DNA of 24,207 nt from Pseudomonadota bacterium (GTDB lineage: Bacteria; Pseudomonadota; Alphaproteobacteria; Acetobacterales; Acetobacteraceae): contig JAKBCJ010000013.1 in assembly GCA_021807975.1 (NCBI GenBank), positions 1-24,207 on the forward strand, given 5' to 3'. Each line of letters begins with the position of its first letter. Position 1 is the first letter of the stretch. The notes below the pieces were generated by a model. That model was not told where the DNA came from and searched no databases. It saw only the letters and a program-made list of their open reading frames with translations. Shown here one piece after another: positions 1 through 7,566 of this stretch. The translations under genes and the position numbers were made by a program.

Positions 1-34
1 ACCCTGAGTTCGCACGGTTCGCGGACAATCGGTT

Positions 35-121
35 GCCCAGATGGCGGAATTGGTAGACGCGCAGGTTTCAGGTACCTGTGGCCGCAAGGTCGTGGAAGTT
101 CGAGTCTTCTTCTGGGCACCA
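35..121 (+). tRNA. tRNA-Leu, anticodon CAG
   Basis: An 87-base cloverleaf with encoded CCA (119-121). The acceptor stem pairs GCCCAGA with TCTGGGC. The anticodon stem CAGGT/ACCTG (62-66 and 74-78) encloses a 7-base loop with CAG at 69-71, which reads leucine CUG codons. A long variable arm around GGCCGCAAGGTC marks a class II tRNA, and the T loop contains TTCGAGT. The next gene starts 11 bases after the CCA, so the two may share a transcript. Confidence 0.96.
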
Positions 122-132
122 AACTTTTTCTC

Positions 133-795
133 ATGAGCATCATACAGTTCATGCCGAACGGCACACTCCATGTTTACCGGGACGACCTCCCCGAGGGTCT
201 CTCGCTCGGTTCCGTCGTCGCCGTCGATACCGAGACGATGGGGTTAAACCCGCATCGCGACCGGCTGTGTCTGGTGCAGATGTCCGGCGGCGATGGGCAC
301 GCCCATATAGTGCAACTTATCCCGCCCGAACGCGGCGGACGCGGTTTCGACGCCCCCAACCTGAAGCGGCTCATGAGCGACCCTGCGGTCACGAAACTGA
401 TGCATTTCGGCCGGTTTGATGTCGCGGTTTTACAGCACTCCCTGGGCGTTACCGTGGCTCCGGTGAAATGCACCAAGATTGCCGCGAAGCTGGTTCGCAC
501 TTTCACCGACAAGCATGGCCTGAAAGACCTCTGCAAGGAGCTGCTGGGCGTCGATCTGTCGAAGCAGCAGCAGACCTCGGACTGGGGCGCCATGGAACTG
601 ACGTCGGACCAACTGGCCTATGCCGCATCCGACGTCCTGTATCTGCACGCGCTGTGGGCGAAGCTGGAAGCGATCCTGATCCGCGAAAACCGCCTGGAAC
701 TGGCCGAATCCTGCTTTGCCTTCCTGCCGGTTCGCGCCAGACTCGATCTGCTCGGTTACGAAGAGCCGGACCTGTTCGCCCACCGCAGCCGCTAG
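133..795 (+). CDS. nrnC: NrnC-type nano-RNase (DEDDy 3'-5' exoribonuclease)
   Basis: This is a 220-residue DEDDy exonuclease that should degrade di- and oligoribonucleotides in the cytoplasm, the final step of RNA turnover. The three exonuclease motifs are visible: DTET (D32, E34), HFGRFD (H91-D96), and YAASD (Y163, D167). The protein ends soon after the exonuclease domain with no HRDC domain, which separates NrnC from full RNase D (about 370 residues). The conserved stretch KQQQTSDW and the C-terminal FLPVRARLDLLGY agree with NrnC of Bartonella and Brucella as I remember it. No Shine-Dalgarno sequence precedes the ATG at 133. A second in-frame ATG at 151 would give a product closer to known NrnC N termini. 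The gene lies 11 bases downstream of tRNA-Leu and converges on nrdA. It is often annotated simply as ribonuclease D. Confidence 0.93.
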   Translation: MSIIQFMPNGTLHVYRDDLPEGLSLGSVVAVDTETMGLNPHRDRLCLVQMSGGDGHAHIVQLIPPERGGRGFDAPNLKRLMSDPAVTKLMHFGRFDVAVLQHSLGVTVAPVKCTKIAAKLVRTFTDKHGLKDLCKELLGVDLSKQQQTSDWGAMELTSDQLAYAASDVLYLHALWAKLEAILIRENRLELAESCFAFLPVRARLDLLGYEEPDLFAHRSR

Positions 796-954
796 CAGAC
801 AGCCACGGCCGCTCACCAGCGTGCAAGTGAGCCGAAGGCGCCGTTATAGCCATCGCCGACGAGCAGGACGGCGGCAAAGCGGCAGTCAGCCCATGAAGTC
901 CGCCTGCCTGCTCAGCGGATCCGCCGCTTCCCAATGGTCAAAGTGGGGGCGCCC

Positions 955-969
955 CCTGTCACTGACAGG
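955..969 (-). terminator. Weak hairpin overlapping the nrdA stop codon
   Basis: Transcribed leftward, this gives CCTGTC-AGT-GACAGG, a 6-bp stem with a 3-base loop that includes the nrdA TGA. A perfect GC palindrome, GGGGGCGCCCCC (945-956), lies just beyond it. There is no T tract, so a termination role is only a suggestion. The rest of 796-954, between the convergent nrnC and nrdA, shows nothing I can name. Confidence 0.25.
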
Positions 970-2881
970 CCAAACACTCCTCATAATCCGTCTCGTTCCC
1001 TGCCCCCGAAGCCATCGCCACCAGCGGTAGCCGACCCTGGTCATCGTTCGCCGGCAGGGTTGCCCCCAGCATCGTCCCGGTAAACGCCGCCGGGGCCACG
1101 CCGCGATCGCTGACCGTATCGGCACGGGCGATGGACAGGCTGCGGCAGTAGTACAGCGACTTTACGCCCTTCTTCCATGCCATGAAGTGGATCTGGTGCA
1201 GATCGCGCTTATGCACATTCGCCGGCAGGAACACGTTGACCGACTGGCTCTGGCAAATAAATGGCGCTCGGTCGGCCGCATGCTCGACGATCCAGCGCTG
1301 ATCCAGTTCGAATGCGGTCTTGTAAACAGCCTTCTCCTGCTCGTTCAGGAAGTCCAGATGCTGCACGGAGCCCTTGGTCGTGGTGATCGACGACCAGACC
1401 TCATCCGTGTCGTAACCCTTCTCCGCCAGCAGCTTCTGCAGATGGCGGTTGCGCACAGAGAAGCTGCCGGACAGCGTCTTTTGCAGGAACACGTTGGCGG
1501 CGATCGGCTCGATCCCCGGCGACGAATTGCCCGCAATGATAGAAATCGATGCGGTCGGCGCGATCGACAGCTTGTGGCTGAACCGCTCCTTCACACCGTA
1601 TTCCTCGGCGTCGGGGCAGGCTCCACGCTCGTCGGCCAGCACGATGGACGCCGCGTCCGCCTGCTTGCGGATATGCTTGAAGATTTTCTTGTTCCAGACC
1701 TTCGCGACCACGCTTTCCCACGGCACGTTCAGCGCCTGCAGGAACGAATGGAACCCCATCACACCCAGCCCGACGGAGCGTTCGCGCATCGCTGCGTATT
1801 TGGCTTTCTCCATGCCCGGCGGGGCGCGGTCGATGAAGTCCTGCAGCACGTTGTCCAGGAAGCGCATGATGTCTTCGATGAACGTGGGGTGGTCTTCCCA
1901 CTCCGCCCAGTTCTCCAGGTTCAGGCTGGCCAGGCAGCACACCGCGGTGCGCTCTTTCCCATGCTGGTCTTCGCCGGTCGGCAGGGTGATTTCGCTGCAC
2001 AGGTTGGAGGTCTTAACCTCCAGCCCCGCCAGCTTGTGGTGTTCGGGCCGAGCGTTGTTGACGTGGTCGGAGAAGACCAGGTACGGCTCGCCGGTTTCGA
2101 TCCGGGCGGTCAGAATCCGCACCCACAATGCGCGCGCGGAAATCGACCGCACGACGGAATGGTCTTTCGGCGACCGCAGCGCCCATTGGCTGTCGGTTTC
2201 CACGGCCCGCATGAAATCGTCGGGGATCTGGATGCCGTGGTGCAGGTTCAGCGCCTTGCGGTTCGGATCGCCGCCGGTGGGGCGGCGGATTTCGATGAAT
2301 TCCTCGATCTCGGGATGCCAGACCGGCAGATACACCGCCGCCGATCCGCGCCGCAGCGAACCCTGAGAGATCGCCAGCGTCAGCGAATCCATTACCCGGA
2401 TGAACGGGATCACGCCGGAGGTCTTGCCGACCGCGCCGACCTTCTCCCCGATCGAGCGGAGGTTGCCCCAGTAGGAGCCGATGCCGCCGCCCTTGGAGGC
2501 GAGCCACACATTCTCATTCCACAGGCCCAGAATGCCTTCCAGGCTGTCATTGGCTTCATTCAGGAAGCAGGAGATCGGCAGGCCGCGGTTGGTGCCGCCG
2601 TTCGACAGGACTGGGGTCGACGGCATGAACCACAGCTTGCTCATATAATCGTACAGCCGCTGCGCGTGGGCCTGGTTGTCACCGTATTGCGAGGCGACGC
2701 GGGCGAACAGGTCCTGAAAATCCTCACCCGGCATGAGATACCGATCGGTCAGCGTGGCGCGCCCGAAATCCGTCAGCAGGGAGTCCCGGGTCCGGTCTAC
2801 TCCGACCTGATAGCGACCCGGCATCTGTACGGCATCAAGCACGGCGGACTCCCCTGTCATCGTCATAGCGCGAATAAACAT
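959..2881 (-). CDS. nrdA: Class I ribonucleoside-diphosphate reductase, large (alpha) subunit
   Basis: A 640-residue catalytic subunit of aerobic ribonucleotide reductase, which reduces ribonucleoside diphosphates to deoxyribonucleotides with a radical-bearing small subunit. The active site is recognisable: thiyl cysteine and partners in SNLCSEITLPT (N293, C295, E297), the redox cysteine pair C105 (PISCFLNE) and C315 (AVCCLASLNL), the radical-transfer tyrosines Y577-Y578 (SLYYCRS), and the C-terminal shuttle cysteines in ECLACQ. The N terminus leads almost directly into the catalytic barrel, so the roughly 90-residue ATP cone of E. coli NrdA (761 residues) is absent. The ATG at 2881 is preceded by GAGGGAGA; M6 and M8 are alternatives without a well-placed ribosome binding site. 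No nrdB lies on either side, so the partner must be encoded elsewhere. Possible NrdR boxes lie upstream. Confidence 0.95.
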   Translation of the reverse strand: MFIRAMTMTGESAVLDAVQMPGRYQVGVDRTRDSLLTDFGRATLTDRYLMPGEDFQDLFARVASQYGDNQAHAQRLYDYMSKLWFMPSTPVLSNGGTNRGLPISCFLNEANDSLEGILGLWNENVWLASKGGGIGSYWGNLRSIGEKVGAVGKTSGVIPFIRVMDSLTLAISQGSLRRGSAAVYLPVWHPEIEEFIEIRRPTGGDPNRKALNLHHGIQIPDDFMRAVETDSQWALRSPKDHSVVRSISARALWVRILTARIETGEPYLVFSDHVNNARPEHHKLAGLEVKTSNLCSEITLPTGEDQHGKERTAVCCLASLNLENWAEWEDHPTFIEDIMRFLDNVLQDFIDRAPPGMEKAKYAAMRERSVGLGVMGFHSFLQALNVPWESVVAKVWNKKIFKHIRKQADAASIVLADERGACPDAEEYGVKERFSHKLSIAPTASISIIAGNSSPGIEPIAANVFLQKTLSGSFSVRNRHLQKLLAEKGYDTDEVWSSITTTKGSVQHLDFLNEQEKAVYKTAFELDQRWIVEHAADRAPFICQSQSVNVFLPANVHKRDLHQIHFMAWKKGVKSLYYCRSLSIARADTVSDRGVAPAAFTGTMLGATLPANDDQGRLPLVAMASGAGNETDYEECLACQ

Positions 2882-2910
2882 TCTCCCTCATGTGCCTGGA
2901 TTCGCGGCAA

Positions 2911-2956
2911 ACCAGATATGGGCTGAACGACCGATCGCATCCACTATATGAAGCAT
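2911..2956 (-). promoter_or_regulatory. Candidate NrdR box pair upstream of nrdA
   Basis: Read on the minus strand, 2956-2941 is ATGCTTCATATAGTGG, matching 11 of 16 positions of the NrdR consensus ACACTATATATAGTGT; its ATATAGTG half is exact. A weaker match (8 of 16) lies at 2926-2911. The centres are 30 bp apart, close to the three helical turns usual for paired NrdR boxes. The better box contains TATAGT, a plausible -10 element, so binding would block transcription. The second box is poor. The rest of 2882-3094 shows no clear gene or terminator. Confidence 0.35.
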
Positions 2957-3094
2957 TCGTGGCCGAATTGTCACGCTCTAATCTCGCCAACCAGCATTCG
3001 ACTCTAACGATTGAACGCCTCTCATCATATTAGACATGTCGCGATCCGGTGCGTTATCCCAGTGTTCCATCGGCCCGGGGATAACCGTCGAATG

Positions 3095-3775
3095 CTATGC
3101 GAACCCGTCGAACCGCATGAATGTCCTGGCGTCGGCGCGTTCGGTCAGCAGGGTGTTTTCCGCCGCATCCGGATCGGCGTAGCCGAGTGCCATGCCGCAG
3201 ACCACGGTTTCTTCGTCGCCCAGGCCGAGCACAGGCCGGAGCGCTTTATGATAATGCGTCCAGGCGGCTTGGGCGCAGGTGTCCAGGCCCCGGCCGCGAG
3301 CGGCGGTCATGACGTTTTGCAGGAACATGCCGTAATCCAGCCATGACCCGGTCGCCAGCCGCCGGTCGATGGTGAACACCAGTCCGACGGGCGCATCGAA
3401 AAACTGGAAGTTCCGGCGGTGCTGCGCCTTCATTTTCGCCGCCTCGCCCTTGGCGATACCCAGCTTGCCATAAAGCCCCCAGCCGACCGTCCGCCGCCGG
3501 CCCAGGTATGGTTCGAAGAATGCGTCCGGGTAGTACTGAACTTCCTGTTGGTGCCCCGGTTCCTCGGCATCGAACGCGGCCTGGACGGCGGCGATCACCG
3601 CGTCCTTCGGCGCGCCGGTCAGCGCGTAGCCGCGCCAGGGCTGCATGTTGGTCCCGCTGGGCGCCCGCGCGGCGATGTCCAGGATCGCCTCCACCGTTTC
3701 GGCCGGTACGGGAGTCGGCAGAAACCGCCGGATCGACCGGCGGGAGGCGATGGCATCGTCAACAACAGCATTCAT
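3095..3775 (-). CDS. Nitroreductase family FMN oxidoreductase
   Basis: A 226-residue flavoprotein of the nitroreductase fold, expected to bind FMN as a dimer and use NAD(P)H to reduce nitroaromatics, quinones or related acceptors; the physiological substrate is unknown. Visible signatures are the N-terminal FMN-phosphate motif RRSIRRF (residues 12-18), SGTNMQPW (40-47), and a C-terminal CGMALGYADP segment typical of the NfnB/PnbA-like branch. The start is set at the ATG at 3775 (MNAVVDDA) because it overlaps the stop of the upstream MetX-like gene as ATGA; a longer reading frame adds 16 residues that are not family-like. The 4-base overlap indicates translational coupling with that hydrolase. 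The stop at 3095 is followed by the nrdA upstream region. Confidence 0.9.
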   Translation of the reverse strand: MNAVVDDAIASRRSIRRFLPTPVPAETVEAILDIAARAPSGTNMQPWRGYALTGAPKDAVIAAVQAAFDAEEPGHQQEVQYYPDAFFEPYLGRRRTVGWGLYGKLGIAKGEAAKMKAQHRRNFQFFDAPVGLVFTIDRRLATGSWLDYGMFLQNVMTAARGRGLDTCAQAAWTHYHKALRPVLGLGDEETVVCGMALGYADPDAAENTLLTERADARTFMRFDGFA

Positions 3776-4797
3776 GAGCGGGCTTCCAGTTTGGCGATAA
3801 AGGCGCGTAGCGCGGGCGCCCATTTGTCGGCATCCGCGCCGGATGCCAAGTGGCCATGGTCGCTGTCGATTTCCACGTATTCGGCCTCGACCCCGGCCGC
3901 CCGCAGGTCCGCCATCACCCCCGGCGCCAGGCTGGGCGGGAACAGCGCGTCGGTGCGTGACAGGACATACAGAACCGGGACCCTGATGCGTTCGTAGTGT
4001 TTGGTGATGTCATAGGTTGCCATCGCCTGACCGAGGATAAACAGGGAGTTCGCATCGAACACCTCTGCCCACGCCGCCGCGATCCGGCGCAATTCGGCGT
4101 CGGGGTCGGCGAAACGCTCTGCCAGGCTGGTTCGCAGCCCGTAGCGCGTCAGGGTGTCCACCCGCAGGTCGGTCAGCGTTTCCCGCACGCCGCCCTTGTC
4201 GTAATAGTCGCCGCCGTTCCAGTTCGGGTCTTTCTCGAACCATTTCAGCAGGCCCTCCACCCGATCCGACTGCGGGGGCAGGGGGGACGTCACAACGGGC
4301 GCCACCCCGTCCATGAAACCGGGAAACGACACCGCCCATTGAAACGCCTGGAAGCCGCCATAGGATGGGCCTACCACGGCCCGCAGATGGGTCACGCCAA
4401 GATGGTCCAGCAGCCGCTTCTGGGCGGCGACGATGTCCGCCACGGCGATTTTGGGAAACGAGGAACCGTACGGCTTGCCGGTGTTCGGGTTGATCGACGC
4501 GGCGTTGGTCGATCCGAAACTCGAACCCAGCATGTTGGAACACACAACATAATACCGGTCGGTGTCGATCGGTGCGCCCGGGCCAACCAGTGTGCTCCAT
4601 GCCCCTTCCGAGGAAGCGATGCCCGGCTCGATCATGCTCGGCCCGCTGGTGTAGCCGTGGGTCACCAGGATCGCATTGCGTCCGTCCGCCGCCAGCTTGC
4701 CGCGGGTGACATAGGCCAGGGTTACCCGGGGCAGGGCGCCGCCGCCTTGCAGCGGCAAATTCGCAAAGGAGAAGCTTTCGCGAACTATATCGGACAT
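3772..4797 (-). CDS. MetX-like alpha/beta-hydrolase (homoserine O-acetyltransferase family)
   Basis: A 341-residue alpha/beta-hydrolase of the MetX family. The MetX core is well kept: THGYTSGPS around residues 46-54, NMLGSSFGST followed by NPNTGKPYGSSFP (about 88-115), the nucleophile elbow GPSYGG with S145, aspartate D283 in SRTDALFPP, and a histidine in DHGHLA (H314 or H316). True MetX enzymes move an acetyl or succinyl group to homoserine; this copy has GPSYGG where many have GGSMGG, and no methionine gene adjoins it, so the acyl acceptor is uncertain and simple hydrolysis is possible. The start at 4797 has GGAGG nine bases upstream; a longer frame to 4854 has no such support. It overlaps the nitroreductase by 4 bases and diverges from sodC. 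A second, distinct family member lies at 21951-22979. Confidence 0.88.
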   Translation of the reverse strand: MSDIVRESFSFANLPLQGGGALPRVTLAYVTRGKLAADGRNAILVTHGYTSGPSMIEPGIASSEGAWSTLVGPGAPIDTDRYYVVCSNMLGSSFGSTNAASINPNTGKPYGSSFPKIAVADIVAAQKRLLDHLGVTHLRAVVGPSYGGFQAFQWAVSFPGFMDGVAPVVTSPLPPQSDRVEGLLKWFEKDPNWNGGDYYDKGGVRETLTDLRVDTLTRYGLRTSLAERFADPDAELRRIAAAWAEVFDANSLFILGQAMATYDITKHYERIRVPVLYVLSRTDALFPPSLAPGVMADLRAAGVEAEYVEIDSDHGHLASGADADKWAPALRAFIAKLEARS

Positions 4798-5005
4798 AGA
4801 TGGATTCCTCCGGTGGTTGGGCCCAGATTGCCACCGACCGGCATTGCGTGCCAATCACCGGCTAGGTCGAACCAAAAGGGATACCATGACGCGACTTAGG
4901 GGCTGCGGCGGAACAACTGCTCCAGCGGACGCACGGTCGATGGAGATCGTCAGGGAACATGACGAAATAAAGGCTCCGGTGGACGTAGGGACTATGGAGC
5001 CCGCC
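4798..5005. other. Divergent intergenic region between MetX-like gene and sodC
   Basis: About 208 bases separate the two divergent starts and should hold both promoters. The sodC reading frame stays open upstream through much of it, but that extension has no signal-peptide logic and no ribosome binding site. I see no convincing -35/-10 pair, operator palindrome or small gene. Confidence 0.5.
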
Positions 5006-5545
5006 ATGACGGGTAGAGGACTGCGCCTTTCCGGAGCCATTCTGTGCCTCGCCATGATGACGATTGCCATACCGGCGCTGGCGGCGGATTTGACTGTCAC
5101 CATGCAAAAGCTGACGCAGGACGGGACCGGCGCCGACATTGGCACGATTGCCATCGCCGCGTCACCCGAAGGCGCGGTTTTCAAGTTGCACCTTCATGGA
5201 CTGCCCCCCGGGCCGCATGGCTTTCATGTCCATGAAAATGACAACTGCGGTCCGACGTTGATGAACGGGGTCCGTATCCCGGGCGGCGCCGCTGGCAGCC
5301 ACTGGGATCCCGATTTCACCGGCAAGCATGCCGGCCCCGACGGCGAAGGCCATCGCGGCGATCTGCCCCGCATCAGCGTGGGCGAAGATGGCACCGCGAC
5401 CCAAACTTTGACCGCACCGCATATCAAGGATATCGCGGCGCTGAAGAAGCACACGCTGATCATCCATGCAGGCGGCGATACCTACAGCGACGAACCTAGC
5501 CTGGGCGGCGGCGGTGGACGGATCGCCTGCGGTGTGATCCAGTAA
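5006..5545 (+). CDS. sodC: Periplasmic Cu,Zn superoxide dismutase
   Basis: A 179-residue secreted enzyme that dismutates superoxide in the periplasm. The start at 5006 has GGAG six bases upstream and gives a textbook signal peptide: MTGRG, a hydrophobic core (about 11-25) and a cleavage site after IPALA. The mature part has the full bacterial Cu,Zn-SOD ligand set: H74 and H76 (GFHVHEND), bridging H99 (GSHWDP), H108 (GKHAGP), H116 and D119 (GHRGDLP), and H154 (IHAGGDTYSDEP). C81 and C175 can form the conserved disulfide. An ATG at 4994 adds four residues and is the main alternative. The stop TAA shares its last A with the ATG of the downstream flavin oxidoreductase, so the two are probably translationally coupled. 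The copper and zinc requirement fits the zinc-linked genes 1 kb downstream. Confidence 0.95.
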   Translation: MTGRGLRLSGAILCLAMMTIAIPALAADLTVTMQKLTQDGTGADIGTIAIAASPEGAVFKLHLHGLPPGPHGFHVHENDNCGPTLMNGVRIPGGAAGSHWDPDFTGKHAGPDGEGHRGDLPRISVGEDGTATQTLTAPHIKDIAALKKHTLIIHAGGDTYSDEPSLGGGGGRIACGVIQ

Positions 5546-6618
5546 TGGCCATGGAATTCGGCATTGCCCTCGCCACAGCGGCGGATAGCTGGAAAACAGT
5601 GAAGCGGGCGGAGGAACTCGGTTTTTCCCACGCCTGGTTCTACGACACGCAAATGCTGTGTGCGGATTGCTTTGTCGCCATGGGCGCGGCGGCGGTGCAG
5701 ACGTCCCGCATCCGGCTCGGCACCGGCGTTCTGATTCCCACAAACCGCATCGCCCCGGTTACCGCCAACGCCTTTGCCTCCTTGAACCAATTGGCGCCCG
5801 GCCGCATCGATTTCGGCGTTGGCACCGGCTTTACCGGCCGCCGCACCATGGGGCTGGGCGCGATGAAGCAGTCCGACATGGAGGAATACATCCGTGTCGT
5901 CATGGCCCTGCTGGACGGTGAAACCCCCGACTTCGAGGTTGACGGCGTCCGCCATCCAATCCGGTTCCTGAATCCGGAACTGAAGCTGATCAACCTGCGT
6001 GATGAGGTGAAGCTGCATATTTCCGCCTATGGCCCGCGCGGGCGAGCGATGACCGCGCGGCTTGGGGCGGGCTGGCTGAACTTTGTCGGCGACGTGACGC
6101 ATGGCGTGGCGGCGATGAAGGAAATGCAGCAGAGTTGGGATCGGGGCGGCAACGATCCGTCCGATCTGACGGCGGTTGCCTTCGCGTTGGGCTGCATCCT
6201 GGAGCCGGGTGAGGCCGCGGACAGCGATCGGGCAATGGCGCAGGCGGGGCCGCGCGCGGCGGTTCTGCTGCATCGCGCGGCGGACGAGGCACTGTCGGGG
6301 CTGCCAAACACCTCGCCCATTCCGCCGGAACTGGCTGAACCGATCGCCGGCTACGTGGAACTGGCGAAGACGTTCAAGCCGGAGAATGCCCGCTATCTGA
6401 CCACCCATCGCGGTCACCTGATGGCGGTGAACAAGAATGAACGCCCATTCGTCACCCCCGAGATGATCCGCCAGACCACGTTCACTGGCACCGAACCCGA
6501 TCTAAAGGCACGGATCGCCGCCTTGCGGGACGGCGGCTACACCCAGTTCACCATCCAACTCGTCCCCGGCCACGAAGCCGCGATCGAGGACTGGGCTCGG
6601 TTGAAGGCGGCGTTCTGA
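5545..6618 (+). CDS. Luciferase-like (LLM class) flavin-dependent oxidoreductase
   Basis: A 357-residue TIM-barrel flavin enzyme of the bacterial luciferase superfamily, probably using F420 or FMN; the substrate cannot be read from sequence. Family features include the N-terminal FGIALA strand, AEELGFSHAWFYDTQ (about 22-36), TSRIRLGTGVLIP (about 53-65), and LNQLAPGRIDFGVGTGFTGR (about 86-105), the usual flavin-binding region. The C-terminal GTEPDLKARIAALRDGGYTQ matches the closing helix and strand of the family. Translation starts at the A of the sodC stop codon (TAATG); a second ATG two codons later is possible. There is no independent ribosome binding site, which supports coupling to sodC. 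It ends 6 bases from the convergent zinc-binding protein gene. Confidence 0.88.
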   Translation: MAMEFGIALATAADSWKTVKRAEELGFSHAWFYDTQMLCADCFVAMGAAAVQTSRIRLGTGVLIPTNRIAPVTANAFASLNQLAPGRIDFGVGTGFTGRRTMGLGAMKQSDMEEYIRVVMALLDGETPDFEVDGVRHPIRFLNPELKLINLRDEVKLHISAYGPRGRAMTARLGAGWLNFVGDVTHGVAAMKEMQQSWDRGGNDPSDLTAVAFALGCILEPGEAADSDRAMAQAGPRAAVLLHRAADEALSGLPNTSPIPPELAEPIAGYVELAKTFKPENARYLTTHRGHLMAVNKNERPFVTPEMIRQTTFTGTEPDLKARIAALRDGGYTQFTIQLVPGHEAAIEDWARLKAAF

Positions 6619-6624
6619 TCGGCG

Positions 6625-7551
6625 TCAGCTGGGCCGCAATGCCGCCGCGAACAGCGTCGTGTTGTGCCGGAGCATATCCAGATACGTTGCCGCTGGCCCA
6701 CCGGCCGGCGACAGCGCGTCGGAATACACGGTCCCGCCCAGCACCGCGCCGGTTTCCCGCGCCAGCATTTGCGCCATGCGCGGACTGGTCATGTTTTCGA
6801 TGAACACCGCTCTGATTTTGTCCCGCTTGATTTGGGCAACCAGTGCGGCGATCGACTTGGCGGACGGCTCAAACTCCGTGTTGATGCCCTCCGGGGACAG
6901 AAACTCGACGCCGTAGCGGGCGCCGTAATAGCCGAAAGCGTCGTGGGTGGTGATGATGCGGCGCTGATCGGGGGGAATCGCGCCTAGTGTCGCCGCGATC
7001 CAGGCGTCGGTCTCGGTGATCCGCGATATGTAGTGGGCCGCCCGGTTGCGGTACTCCGACGCATTGGAGGCATCGACGGCGATCAGTCCGTCGGTGATCG
7101 CCTGCACGTACAGCACGGCGTTGCGCGGATCCTGCCACGCATGCGGGTCGGTGGCGATCGTGCCGCCATTTTCTGTCATGGTCCGGGGGACGATTGTCTC
7201 CGCCGCGACCACCACGCGCCCGGTAAAGCCGGCGGCTTGGGTCAGCCGATCCATCCACCCTTCCAAACCCAGACCGTTGCGCACCAGCAGCCCGGCGGCG
7301 AGCAATGTGCGCAGGTCCTTGGGCCGAGGCTCATACACATGCGCGTCGCCGTCCGGTCCGACCAACGACCCGACCGTGACGGCATTGCCGCCGACCTGGC
7401 GGACGAGATCGGCCAGGATCGAAAAGCTGGCCACCACGCGCAGCGGCGTTGCGCCCGCCATGACAGGATCGGCGACGGTCATAACAGACAGCACGGCGGC
7501 TATGGAGCCTCGCGATAATGCCAAACCGGCCAGAAACGTGCGTCGAAGCAT
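6625..7551 (-). CDS. Zinc-type ABC transporter substrate-binding protein (ZnuA/AztC-like)
   Basis: A 308-residue exported metal-binding protein of the cluster A-I family. An N-terminal signal sequence (MLRRTFLAGL onward, about 32 residues) leads to PLRVVASFSILADL. Likely ligands are H71 (GDAHVYEP), H137 (TDPHAWQDP), H203 (TTHDAFGYY) and D278 (TVYSDALSP). Three histidines and one aspartate, with no long His-rich loop, resemble zinc proteins of the AztC type; manganese proteins usually have glutamate in the third position. AGGA lies 7 bases before the ATG at 7551. No permease or ATPase gene adjoins it, so it is an orphan here, and no metallochaperone gene (aztD) is visible. A Zur-like palindrome sits 17 bp upstream of the start, supporting zinc repression. 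Manganese specificity is less likely but not excluded. Confidence 0.9.
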   Translation of the reverse strand: MLRRTFLAGLALSRGSIAAVLSVMTVADPVMAGATPLRVVASFSILADLVRQVGGNAVTVGSLVGPDGDAHVYEPRPKDLRTLLAAGLLVRNGLGLEGWMDRLTQAAGFTGRVVVAAETIVPRTMTENGGTIATDPHAWQDPRNAVLYVQAITDGLIAVDASNASEYRNRAAHYISRITETDAWIAATLGAIPPDQRRIITTHDAFGYYGARYGVEFLSPEGINTEFEPSAKSIAALVAQIKRDKIRAVFIENMTSPRMAQMLARETGAVLGGTVYSDALSPAGGPAATYLDMLRHNTTLFAAALRPS

Positions 7552-7566
7552 GGCGGGATCCTGTAA

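Noticed and set aside
945..956. GGGGGCGCCCCC as a terminator stem
   Set aside because: A palindrome with no unpaired loop cannot fold into a normal hairpin at full length, and no T tract follows.
1187..2926. A 579-codon open frame on the plus strand opposite nrdA
   Set aside because: It is antisense to a clearly conserved ribonucleotide reductase gene and its translation has no recognisable domain. Long antisense frames are expected in GC-rich DNA with strong third-position bias.
4817..5005. Extended N terminus for sodC starting at 4817
   Set aside because: The extra 63 residues have no family similarity and would bury the signal peptide. The ATG at 5006 has GGAG at the right distance.
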